The notes below the pieces were generated by a model. That model was not told where the DNA came from. It was given only the letters and a program-made list of their open reading frames with translations, and ran no database searches. From Roseococcus sp. SYP-B2431 (GTDB lineage Bacteria > Pseudomonadota > Alphaproteobacteria > Acetobacterales > Acetobacteraceae), in assembly GCF_004336745.1 (NCBI RefSeq), contig NZ_SJXD01000025.1:248001-312000 (forward strand): a stretch of DNA of 64,000 nucleotides, written 5' to 3'. The translations under genes were made by a program, and so were the position numbers. Positions 41,667 through 50,634 of this stretch are shown here, one piece after another. Position 1 is the stretch's first letter. Each line of letters opens with the position of its first letter.

Positions 41667-42269
41667 TCAAGGCCGCTTGGTCGACTCCAGCGGAGGCGTG
41701 TCGCGGCTCACGTGATGTAGGCCGGCCACCCAATAATCCCAGCCTGTGACCAGCGTGAGAGCCGCTGCAGTCCAGAGCATGATTTCGCCGATCAGCGAGA
41801 CCGGCAGGAAGCCGAGGCCCACCATCCGCGCGCCGCTGTCGCCGGCCAGGAGAGTGCCGAGCGCGCCCATCTGGAAGCCGGTCTTCCACTTCGCCAGCGC
41901 CGTCACGGGCAGTCCGACATTCAGCCCCGCCAGGTATTCGCGCAGGCCCGAGACCAGGATCTCGCGCAGCATGATGACGATCGCGGGGAGCAGGGCCCAG
42001 TTGGGCAGCCGCTCGAAGCCGGCGAGCAGCATGAGCGCAGCGCCCACCAGCAGCTTGTCGGCGATCGGGTCCAGCATGCGGCCGAAGTCGGAGACGATCT
42101 TGCGGTCGCGCGCGATCTTGCCGTCGAAATAATCGGTGATGGCCGCGGCCGAGAACAGCACGCAGGCCGCGAAGTCGAACCAGGGCTGCCGCACGGCGAC
42201 AAGGAGGACCAGCAGCGGGATCGCGACGATCCGCGAGATGGTCAGCAGGTTGGGCAGGTCCGTTGGCAC
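41667..42269 (-). CDS. pgsA: CDP-diacylglycerol-glycerol-3-phosphate 3-phosphatidyltransferase
   Basis: Makes phosphatidylglycerol phosphate in the inner membrane. The 200-residue protein has the full CDP-alcohol phosphotransferase signature DG-x2-AR-x8-G-x3-D-x3-D within FDGKIARDRKIVSDFGRMLD and the following PIAD. It also has the usual membrane helices and the N-terminus PTDLPNLLTISRI. GTG 42269 is the best start; it begins 5 bases after the uvrC stop, so the genes are probably coupled. Confidence 0.94.
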   Translation of the reverse strand: MPTDLPNLLTISRIVAIPLLVLLVAVRQPWFDFAACVLFSAAAITDYFDGKIARDRKIVSDFGRMLDPIADKLLVGAALMLLAGFERLPNWALLPAIVIMLREILVSGLREYLAGLNVGLPVTALAKWKTGFQMGALGTLLAGDSGARMVGLGFLPVSLIGEIMLWTAAALTLVTGWDYWVAGLHHVSRDTPPLESTKRP

Positions 42270-42274
42270 GGCCC

Positions 42275-44185
42275 CTATGTAGCTTGCCCTGAGCCCGGGT
42301 GGAAATGCTGGTGAATCCGGCGGGCCAGCGCGGGGCCGATCCCGGGGCATTGGGCGAGGTCCTGCTCGCCCGCATTGCGCACGCCCCGGGCGGATCCGAA
42401 GTGGTTCAGCAGCTCGCGCTTCACCTTGGGGCCGACGCCCGGCACGTCGTCCAGCTCCGACTTGGTGAGCGCCTTGGCCCGGCCCGCGCGGTGGGTGTTG
42501 ATGGCGAAGCGGTGCGCCTCGTCGCGCAGGCGTTGCAGATAGTACAGAACCGGGTCGCGTGGCGGCAGCTGGAATGCTTCGCGGCCGGCCATGTGGAACC
42601 ATTCCCGGCCGGCGTCGCGGTCCACGCCCTTGGCGATGGCGACCAGGGGGATGTCGTCCACGCCCAGGCTCGCCATGATCTCGCGCGCGGCGGTGAGCTG
42701 GCCCTGGCCGCCGTCGATCACCACGAGGTCGGGCCAGCCGGGCTCGGCGCGGGCGGGGTCTTCCTTCAACGCGCGGCCGAATCGGCGCTCGAGCACCTCG
42801 CGCATCATCGCGAAGTCGTCGCCCGGCGTGAGGGCGGACTTGATGCTGAACTTCCGGTAGGCGCCCTTGTTGAAGCCCTGTGGCCCGCCGACGATCATCG
42901 CGCCATAGGCGTTGGTGCCCATGATGTGGCTGTTATCGTAGACCTCGATGCGCTCGGGGCGCTCGGGCAGGTCGAAGAGCTTCTGCACGCCGTCCAGCAG
43001 CTGGCCCTGGGCGGTGGATTCGGCCAGCCGCCGTTCCAGCGCCTCGCGCGCATTGGTCTCGGCATGGATCACGACATCCCGCTTGTCGCCGCGCTGCGGG
43101 CGATGGAGCTCCACCTTGCGGCCCGCCTTGACCGCCAGCGCCTCGGCGATCAGCGGCGCCTCCTCGACCTCGTGGCTGAGCAGGACCAGGGGCGGGGGCG
43201 GCAGGTCGTCGTAGAGCTGGGCGAGGAAGCTGCCCATCACCTCCTCCGGCGTGATGTCGGTGCGGGCATGGGTCAGGAAGTACGGCCGGTTGCCGTTGTT
43301 GCGGCCGCCACGGAAGAAGAAGACCTGCACGCAGGACTGCCCGGCCGCCATGTGCAGTGCCACGACATCGGCATCGCCCACGCCGTCCATGTTGATGCGA
43401 CTGTTCCCCTGGATCTGGGTGAGGCCGCGGATGCGGTCGCGCAGCGAGGCCGCGCGCTCGAATTCCAGCCGCTCGGCCGCCTGCTCCATCTCGGCGGCCA
43501 GGCGCTTCTGGATGGTCGGCACCTCGCCGGCGAGGAACTGCTTCGCCTCGGCGACCAGCGCGCCGTATTCCTCCTTGCTGACCCGCTCCACGCAGGGGGC
43601 CGAGCAGCGCTTGATCTGGAAGAGCAGGCAGGGCCGGTCGCGCGTGTCGAAGACGGTGTCGCGGCAGGTCCGCAGCAGGAAGACGCGCTGCAGCGCCGTG
43701 ATGGTCTGGTTCACCGCCCAGACGCTGGCGAAGGGGCCGTAATAGGCGGCGCCCTTGCGGCGCTCGCCGCGGTGCTTGGCGATCTGCGGGAAGGAGTGGT
43801 CGTCGCTGACCAGCAGCCAGGGATACGACTTGTCGTCCCGCAGGACGATGTTGTAGCGCGGCCGGAGCTTCTTGATGAGGTTCGCTTCGAGCAGCAGCGC
43901 CTCGACCTCGGACGAGGTCGTGATGATCTCCAGCCGGCGGGTCTCGAAGACCATGCGCCGCAGCCGCTCGGGCAGGCGCGCGGTCTGGGTGTAGCTATAG
44001 ACGCGCTTCCGCAGGGCGCGTGCCTTGCCCACGTAGAGGGCGTCGCCCTTGCCGTCGAGCATGCGGTAGACCCCGGGCGACAGCGGCAGCGACGGCAGCG
44101 CCGCCTCCAGCACGCCGAGGCCGCCGCCGGTCGATTCCGTCCGCGGATGGACCTGCTCCTCGATGGGTTCCATGGGGTCCGGCAT
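42275..44185 (-). CDS. uvrC: Excinuclease ABC subunit C
   Basis: Nuclease subunit of nucleotide excision repair that makes both incisions. In order: GIY-YIG domain (SPGVYRM, then [14 protein letters not shown]), the Cys-rich segment ([25 protein letters not shown]), the UvrB-binding UVR motif ([21 protein letters not shown]), the RNase H-like endonuclease domain ([19 protein letters not shown]) and a C-terminal helix-hairpin-helix pair ([16 protein letters not shown], then [15 protein letters not shown]). Product is 636 residues from ATG 44185. TTG 44218 and ATG 44173 are alternatives and no start has a strong ribosome-binding site. Confidence 0.95.
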   Translation of the reverse strand: MPDPMEPIEEQVHPRTESTGGGLGVLEAALPSLPLSPGVYRMLDGKGDALYVGKARALRKRVYSYTQTARLPERLRRMVFETRRLEIITTSSEVEALLLEANLIKKLRPRYNIVLRDDKSYPWLLVSDDHSFPQIAKHRGERRKGAAYYGPFASVWAVNQTITALQRVFLLRTCRDTVFDTRDRPCLLFQIKRCSAPCVERVSKEEYGALVAEAKQFLAGEVPTIQKRLAAEMEQAAERLEFERAASLRDRIRGLTQIQGNSRINMDGVGDADVVALHMAAGQSCVQVFFFRGGRNNGNRPYFLTHARTDITPEEVMGSFLAQLYDDLPPPPLVLLSHEVEEAPLIAEALAVKAGRKVELHRPQRGDKRDVVIHAETNAREALERRLAESTAQGQLLDGVQKLFDLPERPERIEVYDNSHIMGTNAYGAMIVGGPQGFNKGAYRKFSIKSALTPGDDFAMMREVLERRFGRALKEDPARAEPGWPDLVVIDGGQGQLTAAREIMASLGVDDIPLVAIAKGVDRDAGREWFHMAGREAFQLPPRDPVLYYLQRLRDEAHRFAINTHRAGRAKALTKSELDDVPGVGPKVKRELLNHFGSARGVRNAGEQDLAQCPGIGPALARRIHQHFHPGSGQAT

Positions 44186-44218
44186 ATCGGGCGGAATGTT
44201 TTCGCTCAAGCTGACCAA

Positions 44219-44539
44219 CTATCCCCGGAGCCTGTGGATAAGCCTGTGGGTGAGATAGCGCGGAAGGTGGTTCAGGCGGCCTTTCACCTGGATTTGAATC
44301 GAAGTGACCAAATTGGAGGCAAACAGCTAATGCATTGAATCTACAAAATTATTTTTTACGCCGCTTTGGAACCGTGACACCAACATGAAGAAAATGTTGA
44401 TGAATCAAGGCGTCTGGGGTCCCCGAGGGGTGCGGTGGATGACTTCATCACCCGAGAAGATCACGCTTGACTTTCGCCCTGACCCCCGCCGCGCCGGGAT
44501 CGAATCCCTTGGGGTCGAGCAGGATGGATGCGAGCCAGT
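44219..44539. promoter_or_regulatory. AT-rich gap upstream of uvrC with a perfect DnaA box
   Basis: This gap of about 320 bases between uvrC and folB has no convincing gene. It holds TGTGGATAA (44233-44241), a perfect DnaA box on the minus strand (TTATCCACA), and a looser copy TGTGGGTGA 12 bases on. It also holds an unusually AT-rich block near 44330-44360 and a CAACAT/ATGTTG inverted repeat (44381-44399). It probably contains the uvrC promoter. A DnaA-linked control of uvrC is a hypothesis; a single box does not make an origin. Confidence 0.4.
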
Positions 44540-44953
44540 CTACTCCCGGCTTCGCTCGATCGTCACCCCCACCGTTTCGGTGTCCGCGAAGGCGTCCGGC
44601 TTCTCGATCGAGACGCGGGCGGTCCGCACCCGGGGATCCTCCAGCGCGGCCGCGGCGATGGTCTCGGCCAGGGTCTCCACCAGCAGCACGTGGCCGCGGG
44701 CCACCGCCGCCCGCGCGGCGTGCACGACGCGCTCGTAGTTCACGACGCGGGCCAGGTCGTCCGGCCCGATGCCGACGGCGGCGCTCTCGTCCACCACGGC
44801 GAGGTCGATATGCACGCGGATCCGCTGCGGCCCGACCTTCTCATGGGCATAGACGCCCAGCCGCGCCTGCAGCTCGAGGCCGCGCACGAAGACCTGGCGC
44901 AGCTTGAGGGCGCCGTTCTGGGGCAAGGGGGCAGGCGGTGTGGCGCCAGGCAT
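44540..44953 (-). CDS. folB: Dihydroneopterin aldolase
   Basis: Folate-pathway enzyme that cleaves dihydroneopterin (or epimerises it) to hydroxymethyl-dihydropterin. The 137 residues show the tunnelling-fold pattern LRQVFVRGLELQARLGVYAHEK, the pterin-binding glutamate region (LVETLAETIA) and SIEKPDAFADTETVGVTIER at the end. It follows the pteridine-reductase-like gene after 56 bases in the same direction. Confidence 0.93.
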   Translation of the reverse strand: MPGATPPAPLPQNGALKLRQVFVRGLELQARLGVYAHEKVGPQRIRVHIDLAVVDESAAVGIGPDDLARVVNYERVVHAARAAVARGHVLLVETLAETIAAAALEDPRVRTARVSIEKPDAFADTETVGVTIERSRE

Positions 44954-45009
44954 GATTCAGCTTTCCAAGCGCGGAGGCGCGTGTTGCGGCGCAGCATAAA
45001 TCCCGGCCG

Positions 45010-45807
45010 TCATTCCACCAGCCCCCCGGCGCCGCCGCCCAACCCGCCCGTGGGCGCCCATTGCAGGTGCTGCCCGCCGTCGAGCGTCAGGATCTGCCCG
45101 GTGACCGAGGGCAGCGCCACCAGCGCCAGCACGGCCGCGCCGACCTCCAGCGGGGTGGTCCCGCGTTGGAGCGGCACCGAGGCGCATTGGCGCTCGAACT
45201 GGGCCATGCTCTGGCGCGGGCTCGGCAGCGCCGGGCCGGGGCCGATGCCGTTCACGCGGATGCGCGGCGCGAGGGCGAGGGCCATCTGCTGCGTCAGCGC
45301 CCAGAGCCCGGCCTTGGACACGGTGTAGGTGACGAAATGCGGCGTCAGCGAGAGCACCCGCTGATCCAGCATGTTCACCACCACGCCCTCGGCGCCCTCG
45401 GGCAGCGAGCGCGCGAAGTCCTGCATTAGGACGAAGGGCGCGCGCAGATTCGGCTCCAGATGCGCGTCCCAGCCCTCGCGGGTCGCGTCGTTCCATTCGT
45501 CCCGCTCGAAGGCGCTGGCGTTGTTCACCAGCACGCCGACCGGGCCGAGCGATTCGCGCACACGGGGCAGCAGGGCGGCGACCTCGGCCTCCCGCGTCAG
45601 GTCGGCCTGGAAGGTGGCGCAGCGGCGGCCGAGCCGCCCGATCTCCCCGGCCAGGCCGGCGGCCTCCGCCTCCGAGCTGTTGTAGTGGATGGCGAGGTCG
45701 AAGCCGGCCTCGGCCAGGGTCAGGGCGATGGCGCCGCCGAGCCGCTTCGCGCCCCCGGTGACGAGGGCGGTGCGGGGAATCTCCTCGCGGATGGGAAGCA
45801 GGCTCAC
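45010..45807 (-). CDS. Pteridine-reductase-like short-chain dehydrogenase (FolM/PTR1 type)
   Basis: A 265-residue NAD(P)-dependent SDR. It has the nucleotide motif TGGAKRLGG (17-25) and NNAS (95-98). The usual catalytic serine is replaced by Asp148 (NMLDQ), with Tyr161 and Lys165 (YTVSK). The Asp-Tyr-Lys set with a 13-residue gap between Asp and Tyr is that of PTR1/FolM pteridine reductases. The LDQRVLSLTPHF stretch is like theirs. Position next to folB fits reduction of a pterin, such as dihydromonapterin or dihydrofolate. The start is GTG 45807 and it is 17 bases after hpnK. The substrate is inferred, not shown. Confidence 0.8.
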   Translation of the reverse strand: MSLLPIREEIPRTALVTGGAKRLGGAIALTLAEAGFDLAIHYNSSEAEAAGLAGEIGRLGRRCATFQADLTREAEVAALLPRVRESLGPVGVLVNNASAFERDEWNDATREGWDAHLEPNLRAPFVLMQDFARSLPEGAEGVVVNMLDQRVLSLTPHFVTYTVSKAGLWALTQQMALALAPRIRVNGIGPGPALPSPRQSMAQFERQCASVPLQRGTTPLEVGAAVLALVALPSVTGQILTLDGGQHLQWAPTGGLGGGAGGLVE

Positions 45808-45824
45808 CCGGCCTTCCTGCGGCG

Positions 45825-46673
45825 TCAGGCGCCGTTCGGCAAGAGCATGGCCGCATAGCCGCCCCGCGCCGTGCCGGCCAGCGCCTCGGCCAGGCGCGGG
45901 TCGGTCAGGGCGGCGAGCTCGCCGGCGTAGTCGTAGCCCGGCGCGCCGCCCGCAAAGCCGCCGGCGGCGGCGGGATGGAAGTACAGCTCCGTGACGCCCT
46001 CGGGCAGAAGCGGCAGCACGCCGAGCAGCCGGTCGGCGGTGAAATGGCCGGACCAAGCCAGACCGACCACGCGGTCCGGTGCCACCAGGCCCTTTCGCGC
46101 GGCACGGCGACGCAGGATGCGGCACCAGGGCCGGATGGCCCATTCGCCGGTGCCCGGCGCGCCGGCCTCGACCGCGCGGACGAGCCAGCCCGGCTCCCAG
46201 GGCAGCCTCAGGCAACGGACCCCGGCCCCCGCCGCGGCCTGCATCAGCGCCGCGGCGATGCTCGGATGGAGGTGATAGTGCTTGTGCGCGTTCACATGGT
46301 CGCAGGCGAGGCCGGTGGCCGTGAAGCGCGCCATCTGCGCGGCGACCTCCGCCGCCAGCTCGGCCCGGGCCTCGCGCGAGACGGCCAGCGTCAGCCCCAT
46401 CCCCGCCATGTCGTCGCGGAAACGGCCGTTCCCCTGGGTCAGCGATGGGATGCGGGCTGCCGGCAGGGTGGGCACGCCGTCGGTCAGCGTCAGGTGCAGC
46501 CCCACGGCCAGGCCAGGATTCGCGCGGGCCACGCGCACGCCCTCCTCGAAGCCGGATTCGCCGGTCATGAGGCTGGCCGCGGTCAGCATGCCCTCGCGAT
46601 GGGCGCGCTCGATGCCCTCATTGGTCTCGGCGGCGAGGCCGAGATCGTCGGCGTTGAGGATGAGGCGCCTCAT
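45825..46673 (-). CDS. hpnK: Hopanoid-associated deacetylase HpnK (YdjC/ChbG family)
   Basis: A carbohydrate deacetylase that, from work in other bacteria, removes the acetyl group from N-acetylglucosaminyl-bacteriohopanetetrol made by HpnI. The 282 residues show the metal site: RRLILNADDLGL with Asp9-Asp10, VGLHLTL, and the CDHVNAHKHYHLHP histidine block. The ATG overlaps the hpnI stop (ATGA), so the transferase and deacetylase are coupled. HpnJ, the next enzyme of the cyclitol ether route, is not nearby. Confidence 0.92.
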   Translation of the reverse strand: MRRLILNADDLGLAAETNEGIERAHREGMLTAASLMTGESGFEEGVRVARANPGLAVGLHLTLTDGVPTLPAARIPSLTQGNGRFRDDMAGMGLTLAVSREARAELAAEVAAQMARFTATGLACDHVNAHKHYHLHPSIAAALMQAAAGAGVRCLRLPWEPGWLVRAVEAGAPGTGEWAIRPWCRILRRRAARKGLVAPDRVVGLAWSGHFTADRLLGVLPLLPEGVTELYFHPAAAGGFAGGAPGYDYAGELAALTDPRLAEALAGTARGGYAAMLLPNGA

Positions 46674-47815
46674 CGCGCCTCCTCGACCATCTCGCCATCG
46701 CGCCCGATGCGGTAGCGGCGGCCCCGCCAGACCACCCCGCCGCGCGCCAGGGCGGTCAGCCAGACGGCGAAGGAAAGCAGGTCGCGCGCCGGCAGCCAGG
46801 CCCGGCGCCGCCAGCCGCCGGCCACGCCCAGCGCCGAGTCCACGCCCGAGGCCAAAGCGAGCCGCGCGCCCAGCGCGATCGCCAGCACGCCCAGCGTCCA
46901 GGCACCCGGCGCGACGGCGAGCGCCAGCAACGCCCAGGGCAGCGGATGCGTCAGCCCGAGACCCAGGAATCCCGGAAAATTCAGCAGCCGCAGCGTCCGC
47001 GCCCAGCGCAGCTCATGCGCCCAGAGCGCGCGAAGGTCCGGCTCGTGCATCACGTGGACGGGGATGACCGGCGAGACCTCGACGCGCAGCCCCAGCCTGC
47101 GCACCGCCGCGCCCAGCGCGTGGTCGTCGGCCAGCAGCGGCAGGAGCGGCTCGAAGCCGCCGATGCGCTCCAGCGTGTCCCGCCGCAGCGCCATGGTCGC
47201 GCCGTAGCAGCCCTGCGCCTGGCCCAGGCTCTCGCCCAGCGCGGCGTTCGGCAGGAAATGCCAGTCGATCCCGAGCGCCGCCAGCCGCGACCAGGTCCCG
47301 CCATCCGCCGCCTCGCCGCGATAGAGGCAGGTCACGAGGCCGGTGCCGGGGTCGGCCAGGGGCGCCGTCACCGCCGTCAGCCAGTCCCGCGGGCAGCGCA
47401 TGTCGGCATCGGCGACGACCAGGGCCGGATGCCGCGCCTCGGCGGCGAGGTGGACCAGCTGGGAGACCTTGCGGTTGGCGCCCAGCACCGCGCCGCCGGC
47501 GAGGAAGCGCGCGGGGGTTGCGCTCGCGGCCATCGCGGCTCCGGCGATGGGCCGGGCCGCGTCGGCCGGATCGGCGGCGCCGAAGAGCACCTCCCAGGGC
47601 GGGGCATGCGCCTGGTCCAGCGTGGCGGCGAGGTTGTCCGCAAGCCCCATCTCGTTCCCGTGCAGGGGCTTCAGCACGCTGGCGGCGAGCGGCGGCCCCG
47701 CCGGCGCCCTCGTCGCGGCCAGCCGGCGGAGCGCGCGCCGCGCGGCGATCGCCTGGCCGGCGCCGGCCAGCGCCAGGAGCATGAGGGGGATCGCGAGCCA
47801 GGACACGCGACCCAT
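46670..47815 (-). CDS. hpnI: Hopanoid glycosyltransferase HpnI
   Basis: Family 21 (ceramide-glucosyltransferase-like) membrane GT that adds GlcNAc to bacteriohopanetetrol. The 381 residues have an N-terminal membrane helix (5-25), the D-D motif VADADMRC (134-141), catalytic LADDHALG near 229 and the (Q/R)xxRW-type motif as HELRWARTLR (Arg270, Trp271). Membrane segments follow after residue 280. ATG 47815 is chosen; longer frames run across the divergent mlaA start. It is divergent from mlaA with 37 bases between. Confidence 0.92.
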   Translation of the reverse strand: MGRVSWLAIPLMLLALAGAGQAIAARRALRRLAATRAPAGPPLAASVLKPLHGNEMGLADNLAATLDQAHAPPWEVLFGAADPADAARPIAGAAMAASATPARFLAGGAVLGANRKVSQLVHLAAEARHPALVVADADMRCPRDWLTAVTAPLADPGTGLVTCLYRGEAADGGTWSRLAALGIDWHFLPNAALGESLGQAQGCYGATMALRRDTLERIGGFEPLLPLLADDHALGAAVRRLGLRVEVSPVIPVHVMHEPDLRALWAHELRWARTLRLLNFPGFLGLGLTHPLPWALLALAVAPGAWTLGVLAIALGARLALASGVDSALGVAGGWRRRAWLPARDLLSFAVWLTALARGGVVWRGRRYRIGRDGEMVEEAR

Positions 47816-47852
47816 ATCGCGCAGCCGCGGGCGCTGCGGTAGTGTCCCGGGC

Positions 47853-48749
47853 GTGAAACGAACCGCCTCCGCCCCGCTGCTGGCCCTCGCCCTTGCCGTC
47901 TCGGCCTGCGCGGGTCCGCCGGCCACCGATCCCCGCGACCCGTGGGAGGCGACCAACCGCCAGATCCACGATTTCAACCTCAGGGCGGACGACGCCGCGA
48001 TACGACCCGCGGCCGCGGCCTATCGCGACACCCTCCCGGAGGGGGCTCGCACGGCCATTCGGAACTTCCTGAGCAACCTCAACGAGCCGGTGGTCTTCGC
48101 CAACAACGTCCTGCAGTTCCGCTTCCTGGATGCGGGGCATACGCTGATGCGCTTCTACATCAACACGGTGGGCGGCGGCCTCGGCTTCTTCGACATCGCG
48201 ACGCCCAACGGGCTGACGCGCCGCTCCGGCGATTTCGGCCAGACCCTCCACAGCTGGGGCGTGCCGGACGGGCCCTTCGTGGTCCTGCCCATCATGGGGC
48301 CGACCGTGATCCGGGACGCGATTGGGGAAGGCATCGACGCCGCGGCCAACCCCATCGGGCTGCTGACAGGCTCCATCTTCGCGACGGGCACGGCGCATAT
48401 CATCGGTGCGGGGCGCGGCGCGCTGAGCGGCGTCGACCTGCGCGCCGAGAACATCGACACGCTGGACGCCCTGCGGAGCGACAGCCTCGACTTCTACGCG
48501 CGCCTGCGCAGCATCACCCGCCAGCGCCGCGACGCGGAGCTCGGTCGCAGCGGCGGCGAGGGCGAGACGATCGTGCCGCTGGACGATCCGGGCGCGGATT
48601 CCGCGGCCGGTGCGGCGGTGCCGACCCCCATGCCGGGCACGCCGGCCGCCGGGCCGGCGCAACTGCCGGGCATCACCGTCCGGCCGCCATCGGCCGGGCA
48701 GCCCGATGCCGCCTGGGCGCGCAACATGCCGCCGGGCACGCGCTTCTAG
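47853..48749 (+). CDS. mlaA: MlaA (VacJ) family outer-membrane lipoprotein
   Basis: MlaA removes phospholipids from the outer leaflet of the outer membrane and passes them to periplasmic MlaC. The 298-residue protein starts at GTG 47853, with lipobox VSAC (Cys19). It then has the family hallmarks DPWEATNRQIHDFN, NFLSNLNEPVVFANNVLQ, RFYINTVGGGLGFFDIA, GDFGQTLHSWGV, and GPFVVLPIMGPTVIRD. A long C-terminal tail (about 230-298) rich in Pro, Gly and Ala is less conserved. It lies between hpnI and the tonB operon; the MlaC-like hpnM is 4.6 kb away on the other side of that operon. Confidence 0.94.
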   Translation: MKRTASAPLLALALAVSACAGPPATDPRDPWEATNRQIHDFNLRADDAAIRPAAAAYRDTLPEGARTAIRNFLSNLNEPVVFANNVLQFRFLDAGHTLMRFYINTVGGGLGFFDIATPNGLTRRSGDFGQTLHSWGVPDGPFVVLPIMGPTVIRDAIGEGIDAAANPIGLLTGSIFATGTAHIIGAGRGALSGVDLRAENIDTLDALRSDSLDFYARLRSITRQRRDAELGRSGGEGETIVPLDDPGADSAAGAAVPTPMPGTPAAGPAQLPGITVRPPSAGQPDAAWARNMPPGTRF

Positions 48750-48763
48750 GGACTTTCCCCGCC

Positions 48764-49522
48764 TCAGCGCAGCTGGAACCGGATCGGCACCTCGATCCAG
48801 GATTCGAGTCGCTGGCCCTCGCGGGCCGAGGGCTCGAAGGACCATCGACGGACGGCGGCGAGGGCGGCGCCGTCCAGGATGTCGTGGCCGCTCGACCGGT
48901 GCAGGCGCACCTCCCGGGTCTCGCCATCCACGCCGACGAGCGCCCGGACGAGGGCGGTGCCCGTGATCCCGCGCTCGCGCGCGACGAGCGGGTATTCGGG
49001 CGGCGTGGGCGTGCGGCGGAAACGGGCATTGGTGAAGACCGGCGGGCCGGATGGCGCGGCGGGCGCCGGCGTGGGCGGCGCGGTGGATGGTGCTGTTCCG
49101 GGCGGCGCGGGCGATGCGCGCCGCTCGCGCGGGGGCGGCGGCGGGCGCGGACGCGGGGCGGGGGGTGGAGGCGGCGCGGCGGCTTCGGCGCGGACGGGAG
49201 GCGTCGGCGGCGATTCGACCGGCGGCGGTTCGGGCGGCGCCGGCGGCTCGGGTTCCGGCGGCGGGGCTTCCGGCTCCGGCTCGGGTGGCGCGGCTTCGGG
49301 CGCCGGCGCCGCCGCGGCCACCGTCTCCAGCGTCAGCTCGATCGCCGGGGGCTCCTCCGCCAGCCGGGGCTCGCGCGAGGCCGCGGCCCAGGCCAGCAGG
49401 GCAAATCCCGCCAGATGCAGCAGCAGCGCGCCCGCCAACGCGGCCGGATGGATCGCCGGTCGCCGCTTCGACGGCTCCGCGACCGGCCGGCCGCGTGGGG
49501 TGGCGAGGGCCGCGTCGAACAT
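48764..49522 (-). CDS. tonB: TonB energy-transducing protein
   Basis: A 252-residue TonB: one N-terminal membrane helix (about 27-48), a long periplasmic spacer made almost only of Pro, Glu and Ala (about 72-165), and the C-terminal TonB domain (YPLVARERGITGTALVRALV, then RSSGHDILDGAALAAVRRW). It is the last gene of the receptor-exbB-exbD-tonB operon, with ATG sharing one base with the exbD stop. It converges on mlaA with 14 bases between the stops. Confidence 0.94.
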   Translation of the reverse strand: MFDAALATPRGRPVAEPSKRRPAIHPAALAGALLLHLAGFALLAWAAASREPRLAEEPPAIELTLETVAAAAPAPEAAPPEPEPEAPPPEPEPPAPPEPPPVESPPTPPVRAEAAAPPPPPAPRPRPPPPPRERRASPAPPGTAPSTAPPTPAPAAPSGPPVFTNARFRRTPTPPEYPLVARERGITGTALVRALVGVDGETREVRLHRSSGHDILDGAALAAVRRWSFEPSAREGQRLESWIEVPIRFQLR

Positions 49523-49962
49523 CAGCGTGGCGGCTGTTCGGCGAGCAGCGCCACGCGCGAGAAGCCGGCGGCCGAGACCGCGCCCATCGCCGCCAGCACC
49601 TCGCCATAGGCGAGGCCGCGATCGGCACGCACCTGCACGGTGCGGTCGGTGCCGGAAGCGGCCAGCACGCGCATCCGCGCGGTGAGCGCGCCGGCCTCGA
49701 TGGGTTCGTCCCGCAGGAAGGCGCGGCCCTCGCGGTCGAGGGTGAGCACGATCGGCTCGGTCGGCGGCGTGGCCGGCGCGGCGGCGGCGCTGGGCAGCTG
49801 CACCGGTACCGCGGAGAGCATGAGCGGTGCTGCCACCATGAAAACGATCAGCAGCACGAGCATCACGTCCACGAAGGGCGTCACGTTGATCTCGGAGAGG
49901 GGCAGGGCGCCGGCCTCGTCGTCGCCCCTTGGGTCGCCTTGCGGCAATCCCGCCATGGCCAT
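49522..49962 (-). CDS. exbD: ExbD biopolymer transport protein
   Basis: Single-pass inner-membrane partner of ExbB that uses the proton gradient to drive TonB. The 146 residues carry the essential aspartate in the membrane segment INVTPFVDVMLVLLIVFMVA and a periplasmic domain ending SRVALLAEQPPR. A TolR role is less likely, because the genes on both sides are tonB and a TonB-dependent receptor. It starts 3 bases after exbB. Confidence 0.94.
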   Translation of the reverse strand: MAMAGLPQGDPRGDDEAGALPLSEINVTPFVDVMLVLLIVFMVAAPLMLSAVPVQLPSAAAAPATPPTEPIVLTLDREGRAFLRDEPIEAGALTARMRVLAASGTDRTVQVRADRGLAYGEVLAAMGAVSAAGFSRVALLAEQPPR

Positions 49963-49965
49963 GGC

Positions 49966-50622
49966 TCAATCCCCCGCCGGGACGGGCGCTCGGCGCGCCT
50001 CGCTCAGCGCATCGGCCAGGCGGGCGATGGCGGCCTGGCCGTCGCCGCGCAGCCGGGCGCCGGCCACGATGAAGCGGTTATAGGCCATCACGGCCGGGAT
50101 CGCGGCGGCGAGGCCGATGGCGGTGGCGAGCAGCGCCTCCGCGATGCCCGGCGCCACCACCGCGAGGCTGGTGTTGTTCGAGCGCGCGATGGCCGTGAAG
50201 CTGTTCATGATGCCCCAGACCGTGCCGAAGAGGCCGATGAAGGGGCCGGCGGAACCGACCGTCGCCAGGAAGGGCAAGCCCGTCTCCAGCGGCCGCATGG
50301 CGTCGGCCAGCGCGAGGCGCATGGTCTCGCGCAGGCGCTCCTTCCGGGTGAGGCGGTCTTCGTCGGGATCGAAGCGCAGCGTGGCGCCGGCCTGGAGCAC
50401 CTGCCGGCCGAGCCCGCTCTCCAGCGCCTGCCCATGCCCCGCCCGCCCGGCGGCGTCGAAGGCGGCCATATCGCGCCGCAGCCGCCGGAGCCGGAAGGAT
50501 TTGTCGAGCAGAATGGTCCAGACGGCGAGGCTGGCCGCGGCCAGCGCCAGCATCACCGCCTTCACCACGAGGTCGGCCTGCAGGAAGAGCGCGACCAGCG
50601 AGAAGTCATGGGCTTCGGTCAT
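49966..50622 (-). CDS. exbB: ExbB proton channel protein
   Basis: A MotA/TolQ/ExbB family channel of 218 residues with three membrane helices: VVKAVMLALAAASLAVWTIL near the N-terminus, TVGSAGPFIGLFGTVWGIMN, and EALLATAIGLAAAIPAVMAY. It forms the pentamer that holds ExbD. It lies 12 bases after the receptor gene and 3 bases before exbD, so all four operon genes are tightly linked. Confidence 0.94.
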   Translation of the reverse strand: MTEAHDFSLVALFLQADLVVKAVMLALAAASLAVWTILLDKSFRLRRLRRDMAAFDAAGRAGHGQALESGLGRQVLQAGATLRFDPDEDRLTRKERLRETMRLALADAMRPLETGLPFLATVGSAGPFIGLFGTVWGIMNSFTAIARSNNTSLAVVAPGIAEALLATAIGLAAAIPAVMAYNRFIVAGARLRGDGQAAIARLADALSEARRAPVPAGD

Positions 50623-50634
50623 GGGGTCGATCCC

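Noticed and set aside
42299-44338. Long plus-strand frame opposite uvrC
   Set aside because: Antisense to uvrC, no ribosome-binding site and no recognisable domain.
44219-44360. Replication origin next to uvrC
   Set aside because: Only one perfect DnaA box and one poor copy; no dnaA, parAB, hemE or gidA nearby.
44385-44738. 117-codon plus-strand frame starting in the AT-rich gap
   Set aside because: Its second half is antisense to folB, its composition is not protein-like, and no ribosome-binding site precedes it.
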